Below are positions 1 to 8,473 of a DNA stretch of 21,377 bases, piece after piece. Source of the DNA: Terana coerulea. Its lineage: Eukaryota; Basidiomycota; Agaricomycetes; Polyporales; Phanerochaetaceae. The notes beneath the pieces are model-generated. The model did not search any database, was not told the origin of the DNA, and was given only the letters and a program-made list of their open reading frames with translations. A program made the position numbers and the translations under genes. Numbering within the stretch: position 1 is the first letter of the stretch; every line of letters begins with the position of its first letter. The DNA lies in NCBI GenBank assembly GCA_024811115.1, contig JAKOGH010000499.1, positions 1 to 21,377 on the forward strand, given 5' to 3'.

Positions 1-1818
1 GCGTCCTCGATGTCAGGGTGGTCGCGGCGCGAAGCCGTCCTCCCTGTCGAGCAACATTTGCATGTCGACCTCGTCAGACCAGATGATCGGCGAGGGTTCG
101 CGCGAGCTGCGCTTTGGCGGGCGTAGAGAGCTGCCCTCGATGAATTCCCGGCCCGCAAACTTGCGCTTCGAGAGCGACGTTGTTCGAAGCCGATGCGGGC
201 GTCGAGCTCGGCGATGCGAGCGTCGAGCATGCGCTTCGGCGTAGTCGAGGTCGGCCTGTTTAGCGCGACGAGCTCTTTCCGCGGCCTCATTTTCGCCGGC
301 GGCGGCGGCGAACTCGCTCCCGCGGCAGAGCCAGCTCGACAAGCTGGTGCCGCTCCCATCGGGCATGCCCGCGACGCTTCTGGTCGAGGGTCGAGCCCTT
401 GTTCAAGGCGGCGTTTTTGTCCGCGATCCACTGCTTGCGAGCAAGCTTGCGAGCTCTGCGGCTCGCAGCTTCTGGGCTGTGCAGAGTCTGGGACTCGTCA
501 TCCTCATCGAGGATTGCTAACAATTTAGTTAGCCTGGGGAGATCGTCAGAGAACTCCTGTTGGAATTCTAACTCACGCGGACATGCCCGTTGCATTGCGG
601 TGCTCAATGTCCCGTACGGCGTCGGGCGCCGAGCTTTGTGCTCGTTGGCGCCGATAACCTCCTCGAGGGTCCGGATGCGCTCCTGGGACCCGACGACTCC
701 AGCCTCAGCAAGGGATAGTGCCTGCTAAGCGGGGAACTGATTGCCGTTGCCAAGCCAGAGCTCGCGCTCTCCTTCAATGCACTGAATTTCTTCGGCCTCG
801 GATTTGGGAGCGGGATGGCGGGGGCGTCGTTCACCACCGGGATGACCGGGGCGGCGATGTAGGAGTGACCTTGGTCAGCATCCTGGCCCTGCCCTTGCCC
901 TTGCCCGCGCGCGCCGCGCCGGTCTTCTTGCCTTGCCGTTGCCGGCACCGTCCTGCTGTTGCTGCTGTTGCCCTTGGCGGGCGCTGCTGCTGCGCATGCT
1001 GCTGCTGCCCGTTAGGCGCTGCTGCCGTTTGCACTCAACCGGATCCTTCCCCGTTTCGACGGCACACGCGATTTAGCAGACTCCGGCTGCTTGCGCTGCC
1101 ACCGGAAGCTTTCGCTCCCATGCAGCGATGAGTTGCCTCCCATATTGCCCCGGGATCAGGGCCCCAGCCGGGTAGGAGTCAGCGATGTGTCTACCATCTT
1201 TTGGTTTAGCGTGGTGACGGTGGCGATGTGCTTACCATACCCTGGTGTCTTTGAAATGAGGAGCATCAGGTGTATGTAATCGTCCACAGACGCATGCGCT
1301 CGCGTCTAGGCCGGTCGACATGTGCCTGGATCTTGGCGACCGCAGGTGCTGGAGACTGATCCTCAGGGAGGCGAGTTTCAGGAGGGCCCTGAAGTCAGCG
1401 TAGGCCGTACCCAGAGTATTCTGGGTGTGGCATGTAGTCTGCAAGGACTCGTACAGGGCTTTGGCTGTCGTCCTCGTTCTTCACTGACTGTCCAATCCTG
1501 GTATGTCAAGCGAAGGCGGATGAAGCCCATGGCCCGGAGGTCGTCGTTGATCCAGTCGTCGAGCTTGTCGACGGCCCTAGAGTGCTCATGCTCGTTGCCG
1601 GGCACCTCGCCAGAGGCGGGGAGCTCAGGCGTGGTTGGAGTGGCGGGGCGAGCGGGAGCTGCCGGGACAGTGCGGAATAAGACCGGCACCGTCGGCCGAG
1701 TCGTCAAGAGCTGGCGAGAGATGCCCTGAGTGCCCAGGAACGACTTCAAAGTGTCGTTCCAGTGCTCCCAGTTGGTTCCGTCGAGGACGGGGACAAGCTT
1801 CTCGAGAGAGGAAGACAT
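1..1818 (-). pseudogene. Degenerate copia Gag (UBN2-like capsid polyprotein), multiple frameshifts
   Basis: Gag forms the virus-like particle of the retrotransposon. The ATG at 1818-1816 opens a frame with the usual fungal copia Gag start (MSSSLEKLVPVLDGTNWEHW, then a DTLKSFLGTQG helix). Near 1465-1480 the frame shifts; the homology continues as ALYESL...LGTAYADFRALL, shifts again near 1365 (VAKIQAHVDR) and near 1285 (DDYIHLMLLISKTPGYGK), and meets a stop near 1160. Left of that come GKDPVE, a Q-rich tract, and a G/Q/K-rich basic tract (about 880-1030), which match the layout of the C-terminal tail of basidiomycete copia Gags. I see no intact CCHC zinc knuckle. From about 725 to 13 a largely open but interrupted frame encodes a charged, helix-prone segment (LAEAGVVGSQERIRTLEEV, then Arg/Lys-rich blocks and WSDEVDMQMLLD). 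I take this as the Gag tail, with low certainty. Not functional. Confidence 0.75.
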
Positions 1819-2035
1819 TGCTGAGTTCTGTAGGGAAAGAACAGTCAGTACGATGTACTGACATGGCTTTAGCCAAGGAGGGGCCCCAAGGCGCCCTCGT
1901 GCCTGCTCTGCTTGCCCGGCGCAGACGGTGCGCTAGATAGCGCAACCGTCGCGCACGATGGCAGCGAGTAGGTACAGGCGAGTTTACCAATGAGCTGGTT
2001 GTTGCTGCCAGTGACGGTGCAATCAACCGCGTCAT

Positions 2036-2049
2036 CGGGGCTCATAACC
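2036..2049 (-). other. Copia primer-binding site, tRNA-iMet anticodon arm
   Basis: Minus strand GGTTATGAGCCCC directly abuts the LTR end. Its complement GGGGCTCATAACC is the anticodon stem-loop of eukaryotic initiator tRNA-Met (anticodon CAT). Copia-group elements are known to prime from an internal fragment of tRNA-iMet rather than its 3' end, so this supports the family assignment and marks the LTR boundary. Confidence 0.75.
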
Positions 2050-2339
2050 TGTAGAAGTGCAGCGCATACAGCGGCGTACACTCCTACCGAGGCCTAGAGG
2101 AAGCTAGGATGGTTACTCACCTGTAGGTTGGTTGATACACACGTTAGTGGGTTGAGAGTTGTATGAGTCTTATTATGTATAGCGCAGAGAGCTGCCTTAT
2201 ATACAATACTGGGTGGCTGTACTACAAACAGACACAAATAGTACCAGGACAATAGACAATAGGCATCGTCATGGTGGAACCTGGTAGAACTATAGAGAAG
2301 ATGTGAGCAGAGCGCTTACGGCGTCTATCTGACTCAACA
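2050..2339 (-). repeat. 5' LTR of the copia element (290 bp)
   Basis: On the minus strand the unit begins TGTTGAGTCAG at 2339 and ends CTTCTACA at 2050, giving the expected TG...CA ends. It holds a TATA box (TATATAAGG, 2204-2196) about 135 nt from its 5' end, consistent with a U3 promoter. It is followed directly by a tRNA-derived primer site, which fixes its 3' boundary. The 5' boundary is fixed because sequence to its right (2340 onward) is recognisable exon of gene copy A. The partner LTR is outside the window, so identity between LTRs and insertion age cannot be judged. A good splice donor (CAG/GTGAGT) lies at 2121-2115. Confidence 0.8.
2196..2204 (-). promoter_or_regulatory. TATA box in LTR U3
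   Basis: TATATAAGG on the minus strand, in the position expected for the core promoter of the retrotransposon. Transcription would start about 30 nt further left, defining the R region. Confidence 0.6.
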
Positions 2340-3092
2340 ACGAGCCAGAGTCGCAAAACAATCAAGCCTACGTTTGATGATCAGTATATGCATCACGTAG
2401 ATAGGGACTGCCTCCATGGCTTACCTGGGTCGTGACAGCATTGGTAGCAAGAGTCAGGACAGTGAAGGCCATCAAGAGCGCCGAGAAGGTGCTCGTGCTC
2501 AAGAGTGTGGCTTTCGTTCGGAGGGTGGCTGTCGTGTACGTGATGAGGATGGAGACGGCCAAGTTGGCTAACCACAGCAGACTTGGGAACACGATGACGA
2601 TCCATTTCCACGAGCAGATGGCAAAACAGCGATATATCTGATATAATATTAGTCGGGCTGGAGCTCTAAGTAGAAGGTTTGATACCCACTAGCATTCCAT
2701 CGCCAATTAATGCCATGACTTGGGCATCAACCAGCTTCAACAGCTCTGCATGAGCGAAAACACTAGCATAGAACTAAGCATGTCGTACCTTCATTACGCT
2801 CACCCAATACGAGATGTTTTCAAGCTCCCCATCCGGACCACCGGGTCCGTTGTAGAAGATAAACGCATCCAGAATGTGCCGTAGGCCAATGCTGACGTCG
2901 ATCGTCGTGAACACAAACATCAGCAACGTGACGATGATAAGCTGCCAGTTGTAGCGTTCCTTCCGCCCCTGTTCTACCCCATAGGAGTGCACGGACGACG
3001 TCCTGAAGGTGACTAGGTAGATGCCATACGCGATCGCCTCCAATGAAAAGCGCAACGATTTGAGCCTCGCCTACTAGGAATGAAGGCGCCAT
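2340..3092 (-). pseudogene. Seven-helix membrane protein, copy A, frameshifted and split by copia insertion
   Basis: First of three paralogs of an agaricomycete multi-pass membrane family that I recognise only as hypothetical proteins. Inferred exons: 3092-2789, 2734-2690, 2637-2425, and the start of exon 4, 2367-2340. Exon 1 begins MAPSFLVGEAQIVALF, then shifts frame near 3045 (one extra T compared with copies B and C). Two more single-base indels, near 3010 and 2965, take the frame out and back around the ALLWGRTG segment. Exon 2 gives LVDAQVMALIGDGML, matching B and C. Exon 3 encodes IYRCFAICSWKWIVIVFPSL and two membrane helices, but is 213 nt rather than 211, so its phase no longer fits exon 4. 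Exon 4 stops at RLWLV, where the copia LTR begins. The remaining half of the gene should lie left of the window. Not functional. Confidence 0.85.
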
Positions 3093-3739
3093 GATGATGG
3101 GGTAAAAGCTTGGGAGGGCAGTAGCCTGAGCGATTGGGCGCTCACCAGTAGCGTTTTGAAGAACACCGCAAGCTCAAAGTTCAATATATGACGATGTGCT
3201 CGCATTTCCATCTACCGATGTTTGCAGGAAGATACACTCCAAGCGCTGGCGTCTGCAGCATTGCACTGGAAGGCACAGCCTACGTGGGAATCTGGACAAG
3301 AGAAGCGAGCTGCATTGGGATGAATGGTCACCGATGTATGGCTGGCTGTGCATGACCAGAAGGCATCTTGCATGGAAGCATGTTCTATGAACCTCTCGAT
3401 AGATGGGTAGAGATAAAATTTGCGTGCGAACCGTTATTTGATGAACGGTCACTATCAAGCTCACCACAGCAAGCCATAAGCGGTGGGGGCTTTGCATGAC
3501 CTCGATGTCGGCCATTGATCTTCCGTACAATCGTGAACACGGAGAGCAATATCCCGGCCAGGGCAGGTGCCAGCGGATATAGCGGGCCTATCTGCGAACA
3601 AAGTTTGCCACGCTCTCACCCTCGGGCTGGTATGTTGGTCACCCGACAATGTTGCCGCTAGTCAGTTCAATGAGGACCCCTGACAATAGTGGAGACGCCT
3701 GAGGCCAAATCCGTATCATTTTGACGAAATTTGACCCCT

Positions 3740-3781
3740 CACACCTGGTGCAGTCCGTATCAAAGCCGGCCGTTAGGCCGG
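3740..3781 (+). repeat. GC-rich hairpin repeat, copy 1
   Basis: Starts ACACCTGGT and ends in a perfect hairpin CCGGCC-GTTA-GGCCGG (3766-3781), with TCCGTATCAAA before it. A second copy in the same orientation lies at 4182-4226. It may be the end of a small non-autonomous element. Confidence 0.6.
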
Positions 3782-4181
3782 CGAAGCCTGAGCCTTTGGT
3801 CCGTGATCCGACCCGCGAAAGGAGGTATGCCCGATCCTGGGCCCGAGGCCTGAGGCGAACGACTCGGCCCTTTGACCGTCCTGGGTTACTTAGCTTGACG
3901 ATTTACCGAGAAATCAAAATTCTTGCCTACTCTCTGCCGAGCTGAACGCAACGAGGTCTCGAGAGGCCATAGTTGCCGCAGTCTAGCTTGACACTGCTAA
4001 GGCGCATGGGAACCCGGCCGACCGACGCAGATGCTGTTGCAGAAGCAACAGCAAGCGAGGAAGTATGTAGTGTGTACATGTGTAATATACAGCCTTACAG
4101 CATGAAACCTCCATTCTCGACCTGCTTCATGGTGCGCTGAGCAATGTACTTACACTATATAATATGTACTACAAGCCTGGG

Positions 4182-4226
4182 ACACCTGGTCCTGTCCGTC
4201 CGTATCAAATCCGGCCGTCAGGCCGG
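4182..4226 (+). repeat. GC-rich hairpin repeat, copy 2
   Basis: Same orientation and order as the copy at 3740: ACACCTGGT, a 3-nt insertion relative to copy 1, TCCGTATCAAA, then the hairpin CCGGCC-GTCA-GGCCGG. The stem extends to TCCGGCC/GGCCGGA at 4210-4227. The loop differs by one base from copy 1. Confidence 0.6.
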
Positions 4227-4646
4227 AACGCCTGAGGCAATCCGTACTGATTTGATCCAAAATCAGAAATTTCCGTCCGTATTCCTGGGACGAAATCGCG
4301 GACCCCCGGCTCAGGCGCCCCCCCTATTGTTAGGGGGTCCTGTTCAATGGCTGCTACCACGTAACACCGACTACTCACCGGTCATATGCATCCAAGGAAC
4401 AGTCGCATCCAGCGTCGTGTTGACAATACCTCGATGTGGTTGCAAGCACAGCTTGAAATGGTCGAACCATTCCCGCTAGTCCCGCGCTAATCATTTCTTT
4501 GTGGCGCGGGAAGTTCCTATCAATTTGGCTTATGTAATTGCAGAAATTCTAAGTAGACGCCAGCTTCGTTCTTCAGACTCTCATGCCCTTGTACAGGTCA
4601 GTTCAACTGTACAGTAGGTCAAAGAGGCATCAAGGACTAGGGTACA

Positions 4647-4653
4647 TATAAAA
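4647..4653 (+). promoter_or_regulatory. Possible TATA box of gene D
   Basis: TATAAAA, about 170 nt before the ATG of D. It is the only close TATA match in the stretch upstream of D. Weak evidence on its own. Confidence 0.3.
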
Positions 4654-4819
4654 TGGTAACTCTGCTCTCTCTGAGTACTCCGGTCCCTAAGGCTGAAGCC
4701 CGAAGCGTCTATATATTGAGTTCTTACGCGGCTTGTCCCGACTCCCAGGAACTACTACATCACCAGCGTTCCAAGTGCGCCATTCCCTTTGCTCCTTGTC
4801 CGCTGCTCTAACAGACCAT

Positions 4820-6084
4820 ATGGCAGGCAGTTTTTCTTCCCCTTCCTCGTCCGAAGAAGACAACGAGAAGACTCTTTCCACCAGCAGGTTCACTTCGAGC
4901 AGTCATGAGCGCACGGCGCTTGACCCCGCAGTGCCATCATTTGTCGACGCGGACGACGGACCTCAGAACCCGCTCACCAAGCGCTTCACGCAGGCAGAGT
5001 AGAGTGCTTTGCGGGCACTCCGCGTAAGCTCTCGATGTCTTTCACTATGCTTATCACTGACGCTCTCCTGGTGGTGTGTAGGCTAAGCTCCCCGCCATAT
5101 ACCAAGCTGGAAACAAAATCGTCGGACTCAGCCCGAAAGTGAGGCGTTTTTTCATGTGGGGCGTGACCGTTGATCCCGAGAATCCGGCTACGGATGCTCG
5201 GGTGAGTGTCACACTCATGAAGTTCCTGCGCGCGAGGTGAGAACATCGTAAGGCCTCTCAGCTCTAGTCAGTGGCGCCTGCTCAACTGAGATCAGCGAGC
5301 TTGACGTGGAAGCGGCGGCGCAAAAGCTCGCAAATACAATTCGATGGCGCCGAGTGAACGAGCTAGAAAACGTGATGGTTCAGAAATTTCCCGAGTTGAA
5401 GCAGTTCTCGAAGATGCAGCAGCCCTTCGGACGCGACAGACAACGGAGGCTGGTCTAGTATGCTCACACCTTCTCCGAAGAAGAAAGCTCACTCCACTGC
5501 GCCAGTTGCATCACGATGGACCCCACTGCAGATTACAAGCTCCTCTATGGCGACGAGCGTTTGTACCATTGGTGAGTGCGCCATCGACTACTTGCTCTGC
5601 ATTTCACACGCTACATTCGTCCCAATAACGAAACTGGTGCTCAGCTGGGATCTGCAGAACACCGAGAACCTCGCCCGCTCCTTGAACTTTCACGACGCCG
5701 ACCAGCCCACTGCAGTCGTCGACCTCGCGGGTTGGACCTTCTTCAAATACCTGCTCGTAGCAGCCCAGGCCCCGAGCCGGCGCGGCTCAAACATGGATAA
5801 TGCGGCGCTGTCCGCACACTATCCGCTGCTCATGGTGCGTCGCAGGCCTGCTTTACGAAATACTCACCAGAAGCCCGTCGGAGGCTGCATCCCAGTCCGA
5901 AGTCGTCGTGATCAATGCGCCCACGGCGCTCTCGTGGTGGACAAGGGGCCTGCTTTCCCTCTTCCTCCGCTTCTGGGACCCGGCTGAGCCCGGCCCGAGT
6001 GTGTTCACAGTGGGTCAGGCGACGCTGGACGCTCTCCTGGCTCGCATCGACGTCAGGGAGCTGCCGAGGTGCTACGGGGGTTAG
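4820..6084 (+). pseudogene. Divergent CRAL-TRIO (Sec14/Sfh5-type) protein, copy D, one nonsense codon
   Basis: Sec14-like proteins carry a lipid or other hydrophobic ligand between membranes in the cytosol. Model: 4820-5023, 5082-5236, 5296-5457, 5506-5571, 5645-5834, 5896-6084; all five introns are GT-AG and all phases close, giving 321 codons. Exon 1 ends in PQNPLTKRFTQAE-stop-SALRALR. The TAG at 5000-5002 replaces the Trp that copies E and F both have in FTEAEW/FTEQEW. Exon 2 has the CRAL-TRIO N-terminal signature (MWGVTVDPENPATDARVSV, then LMKFLRAR). Exons 3-4 give WRRVNELENVM and YKLLYGDERLYH. Exon 5 (FHDADQPTAVVDLAGW) and exon 6 (ending LPRCYGG) complete the domain. Apart from the one stop it is intact, so it is either a recent pseudogene, a read-through case or a base-call error. 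Paralog F shares every splice site, with exon 5 six bases shorter. Confidence 0.85.
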
Positions 6085-6255
6085 CTGAGGACTTTTTCCT
6101 ATGACTGCGCGGTGCCTGCTCGAAGTTGGAAGCTGTGTACGTTTCTCGTAGTAGATTCCAGCGTGTAAGTGTGAATTTATTTGAGCTGTAGCAAAGCGCA
6201 ATACAGCAGCCAGAATATGGAAGATGGTGCGATGGTTGCCGTTCCCGAGCCACGG

Positions 6256-7545
6256 CTATGCAAGACCCGTTCGGGTTTTGAAGACTCCGTCTGCATTATT
6301 TGCTGGAAGCTCGCCATCGGCACCATAGCGCACGATGCTAGTGCCGGTCCCGAAATTACTGATCCCAGCAGTAGTAAACTTCATGGAGAGAGACAAAGGC
6401 GTTGTGTTTTCGTGCACGTCGCCTACAACAAGGCCTCGGTCGATGCGTACGATGATCAGGTTGAACGAGATGCCAATAGCCATAAGCATCTATATTCCAG
6501 AGTTTAGACGAGGTTTGTGTTCCGTAAATTCGGTTGGATAGTGTACACACCACATCAGAAACCCCGTATATTGCATTGCTGTTGGCGACCTGGGTGGCGA
6601 ACGTCATGAGGACGAAGCTCGTGTAGAGGAGACCCGACTCGATGATGATGCGAATGACGCTTCCGAGCCAGGATGACTTGCGGAACGTAGCAGAAAGGAG
6701 CCTTTTCCTCTCACTGTCGACTAGCCAGAGGCGCAAGACGATCAAGCCTAAATATGTACAGCGTTGGTAAGTATAGCAAAAATGAGTGTTATTTCCTCTT
6801 GCGTACCGGTAGTGAGCACGTTGGTGACCAGAGTGAGCACGGTGAACGCCATTAAGAGCGACGAGATGGCGCGTATGCTTAGGAGAGTGGCCTTTGTGCG
6901 GAGGGTTGCGGTCGTGTAGGTGATCATGAGAGAAACGGCCATGTTTGCCAACCACAGTAGACAAGGGACAATGATCACTGTCTTTCTCCATAAAAAGATG
7001 GCAAGGCAGCGATAGATCTATCTGACGTCGCATCAGTTCCTCTTACCACCTCCTGCATTAGACATACCTCGCACGTACCAGTATTCCATCGCCAATGAGT
7101 GTCATGGCTTGAGTGTCAACAAGCTTCACATATGTTTGTGAGCGTGAATGACAGCATATGTCAAGAAATGCCAGACCTTCATGACGCTAGTCCAATATGA
7201 GATGTCCTCGAGCTCCATGTCTGGACCGCCTGGCCCATGGTAAAAGATGAATGCGTCGAATATGTGCTTGAGGCCGATGCTGACGTCAAGGGTCGAAAAT
7301 ACGAACATAAGGAGGGTGACTATGATGAGCGGCCAATTGTATCGCTCCTTTTTCCCGGTGCGTCCCCAGAAAAGTGTACGAAGGCATAGGGCAAAGGTGA
7401 CCAAATAAATACCGTAGGCGACGGCCTCCATAAAGAGAGCGACAATTTGGGCTTCGCCGATGGAGAATGCGCCCCCATGGTGACAAGAAGCGGGTGTATA
7501 CGGCTGGTAGGAAATGAGCAGTGGGGCGGCCGACATGGGGCTCAT
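6256..7545 (-). CDS. Seven-helix membrane protein, copy B (intact)
   Basis: Exons 7545-7177, 7123-7079, 7017-6807, 6747-6551 and 6489-6256 join in frame to 351 aa. An in-frame ATG at 7536 would give 348 aa; I cannot choose between them. Function unknown. The protein has seven hydrophobic segments in a receptor-like layout: AQIVALFMEAVAYGIYLV, WPLIIVTLLMFVF, a short helix around TLIGDGILIYRCLAIF, VIIVPCLLWLANMAVSLMI, SSLLMAFTVLTLVTN, IESGLLYTSFVLMTFA, and MLMAIGISFNLIIVR. Between helices 2 and 3 is the family motif GPGGPDMELEDISYW. The C-terminus is a polar tail of about 60 aa after RIDRG. Donors GTCTGG (intron 1) and GTGTGT (intron 4) are weak, but paralog C uses the same positions. It is the only intact copy of three in the window. 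It converges with gene D, 171 bp apart. Confidence 0.85.
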
Positions 7546-8473
7546 GGAGTGGAGGCAACTTATCTGACTGCGCCGCGACGTCCATCTGTCATAACTTCGG
7601 CGCAGGTCATGCGCCCAAGGCTGCCAAATGCAGTAACAGAGCGCGCGCATGCTGTCACATGTCGAGTTCGCCTGTCGGCCGTGTTGGCGTGCACTGCGTC
7701 CCAGGATTTGGAATCGGACGAGCAAGGTGCCACGGCTCGCAAAGTAGGCGATATGTGGCCGGATGCGTGGGCATTAATTATGGAGGCAGTTCTCAGCCCT
7801 GGGAGGTTGGGCTAGCTTCTCAGGCGAGTGCACAGGGACATGAGGATCTGCCAATGAGCGTGATCGCAGCTCATGAGCAGCCTACTAGTAAGATAAGAGC
7901 AAATTGGCAACATCATCTTCTCCAGCATCCAATAAGACGCACCAGCAAAGTGACCTGAAGTTCGGAGGGTAGTTTGCCCGAGGCGTCGCAGATAAGGAGC
8001 TCCATAAACCTCGGACGCGGACAGCATGCCACTGCATTCTACTGGCAAGCGTGCCCACGCAAGTCAGAATTTGAATGGACGCCACTCCGCGTATAGCGGA
8101 GTATAATCATGCTTAGCAGGTGCCGCCGCTATGCTATTCGAGCCACATTTCCGACGCCGGGTTCAAGCTAGGCTTGCCAATCGTGGCATGGTGGTGATGG
8201 TTGTCACTAAAAACGACGAACCTGTAACACGTAGCAGCTATGCCCGCGGCAGCGTTGTGGCGCGGAATCAAGCGGGGACACCCATCACTTTGGTTAGACG
8301 CCCAGATAGGCTTCCACCTGCTTGCACCAAGTGATAGAAATTCTATAATACTTTACAACACCGAAATACAAATTATCAGTGGTACAAAGAATACGCAATA
8401 TGGAGTAACACTACGGGGGTTGCCTAACAATCTCTGGTAGCCATGACCGTGACCGCGAGACTCCCAGCGAGGT
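7546..8473. other. Intergenic region upstream of copy B, no gene seen
   Basis: About 930 bp between the start of B and the end of C, which are tandem on the minus strand. Reading frames on both strands are short and lack any family resemblance. The stretch nearest 7546 should hold the promoter of B. The one clear structure is a perfect 7-bp hairpin ACTCCGC-GTATA-GCGGAGT at 8084-8102. Confidence 0.5.

Larger units (their letters stand above)
1..2339 (-). mobile_element. Ty1/copia-type LTR retrotransposon, 5' part, decayed, runs off left edge
   Basis: Read on the minus strand, this stretch has the order of a copia element: LTR (2339 to 2050), primer-binding site (2049 to about 2036), a leader of about 220 nt, and a Gag reading frame from 1818 leftwards. 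Protease, integrase and reverse transcriptase are not in the window and would lie past base 1. The element is old, because Gag carries several frameshifts and stops. Bases 2340-2344 (acgag) flank the LTR and would be the target-site duplication if the same five bases recur beyond the other LTR, which cannot be seen. The element lies inside an exon of membrane-family gene copy A. The copia assignment rests on the Gag N-terminus and the tRNA-iMet anticodon-arm primer site, not on pol. Confidence 0.85.
3093..4819. other. Intergenic region between copy A and gene D, no convincing gene
   Basis: A (minus) and D (plus) are head to head across 1.7 kb. The stretch carries only short uncorroborated reading frames. 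It contains two copies of a GC-rich hairpin repeat (3740-3781 and 4182-4226) and other recurrences of the short word GCCTGAGGC around 3700-3860 and 4228. A hydrophobic minus-strand frame at about 3603-3480 (IGPLYPLAPALAGILLSVF) is followed by a GTGAGC donor, but I cannot link it to any gene. The right 200 bases should contain the promoter of D. Confidence 0.5.

Noticed and set aside
4144..4479. Plus-strand frame of 111 codons across the second hairpin repeat.
   Set aside because: It runs straight through the repeat and shows no protein family resemblance.
5000..5023. An alternative splice donor before the TAG in gene D that would skip the stop.
   Set aside because: The only nearby GT (4999-5000, GTAGAG) is a poor donor and would break the phase with exon 2; E and F use the later site.
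7560..8334. Several short reading frames on both strands between copies B and C as possible small genes.
   Set aside because: None shows family resemblance, consistent splice sites or a credible start context.
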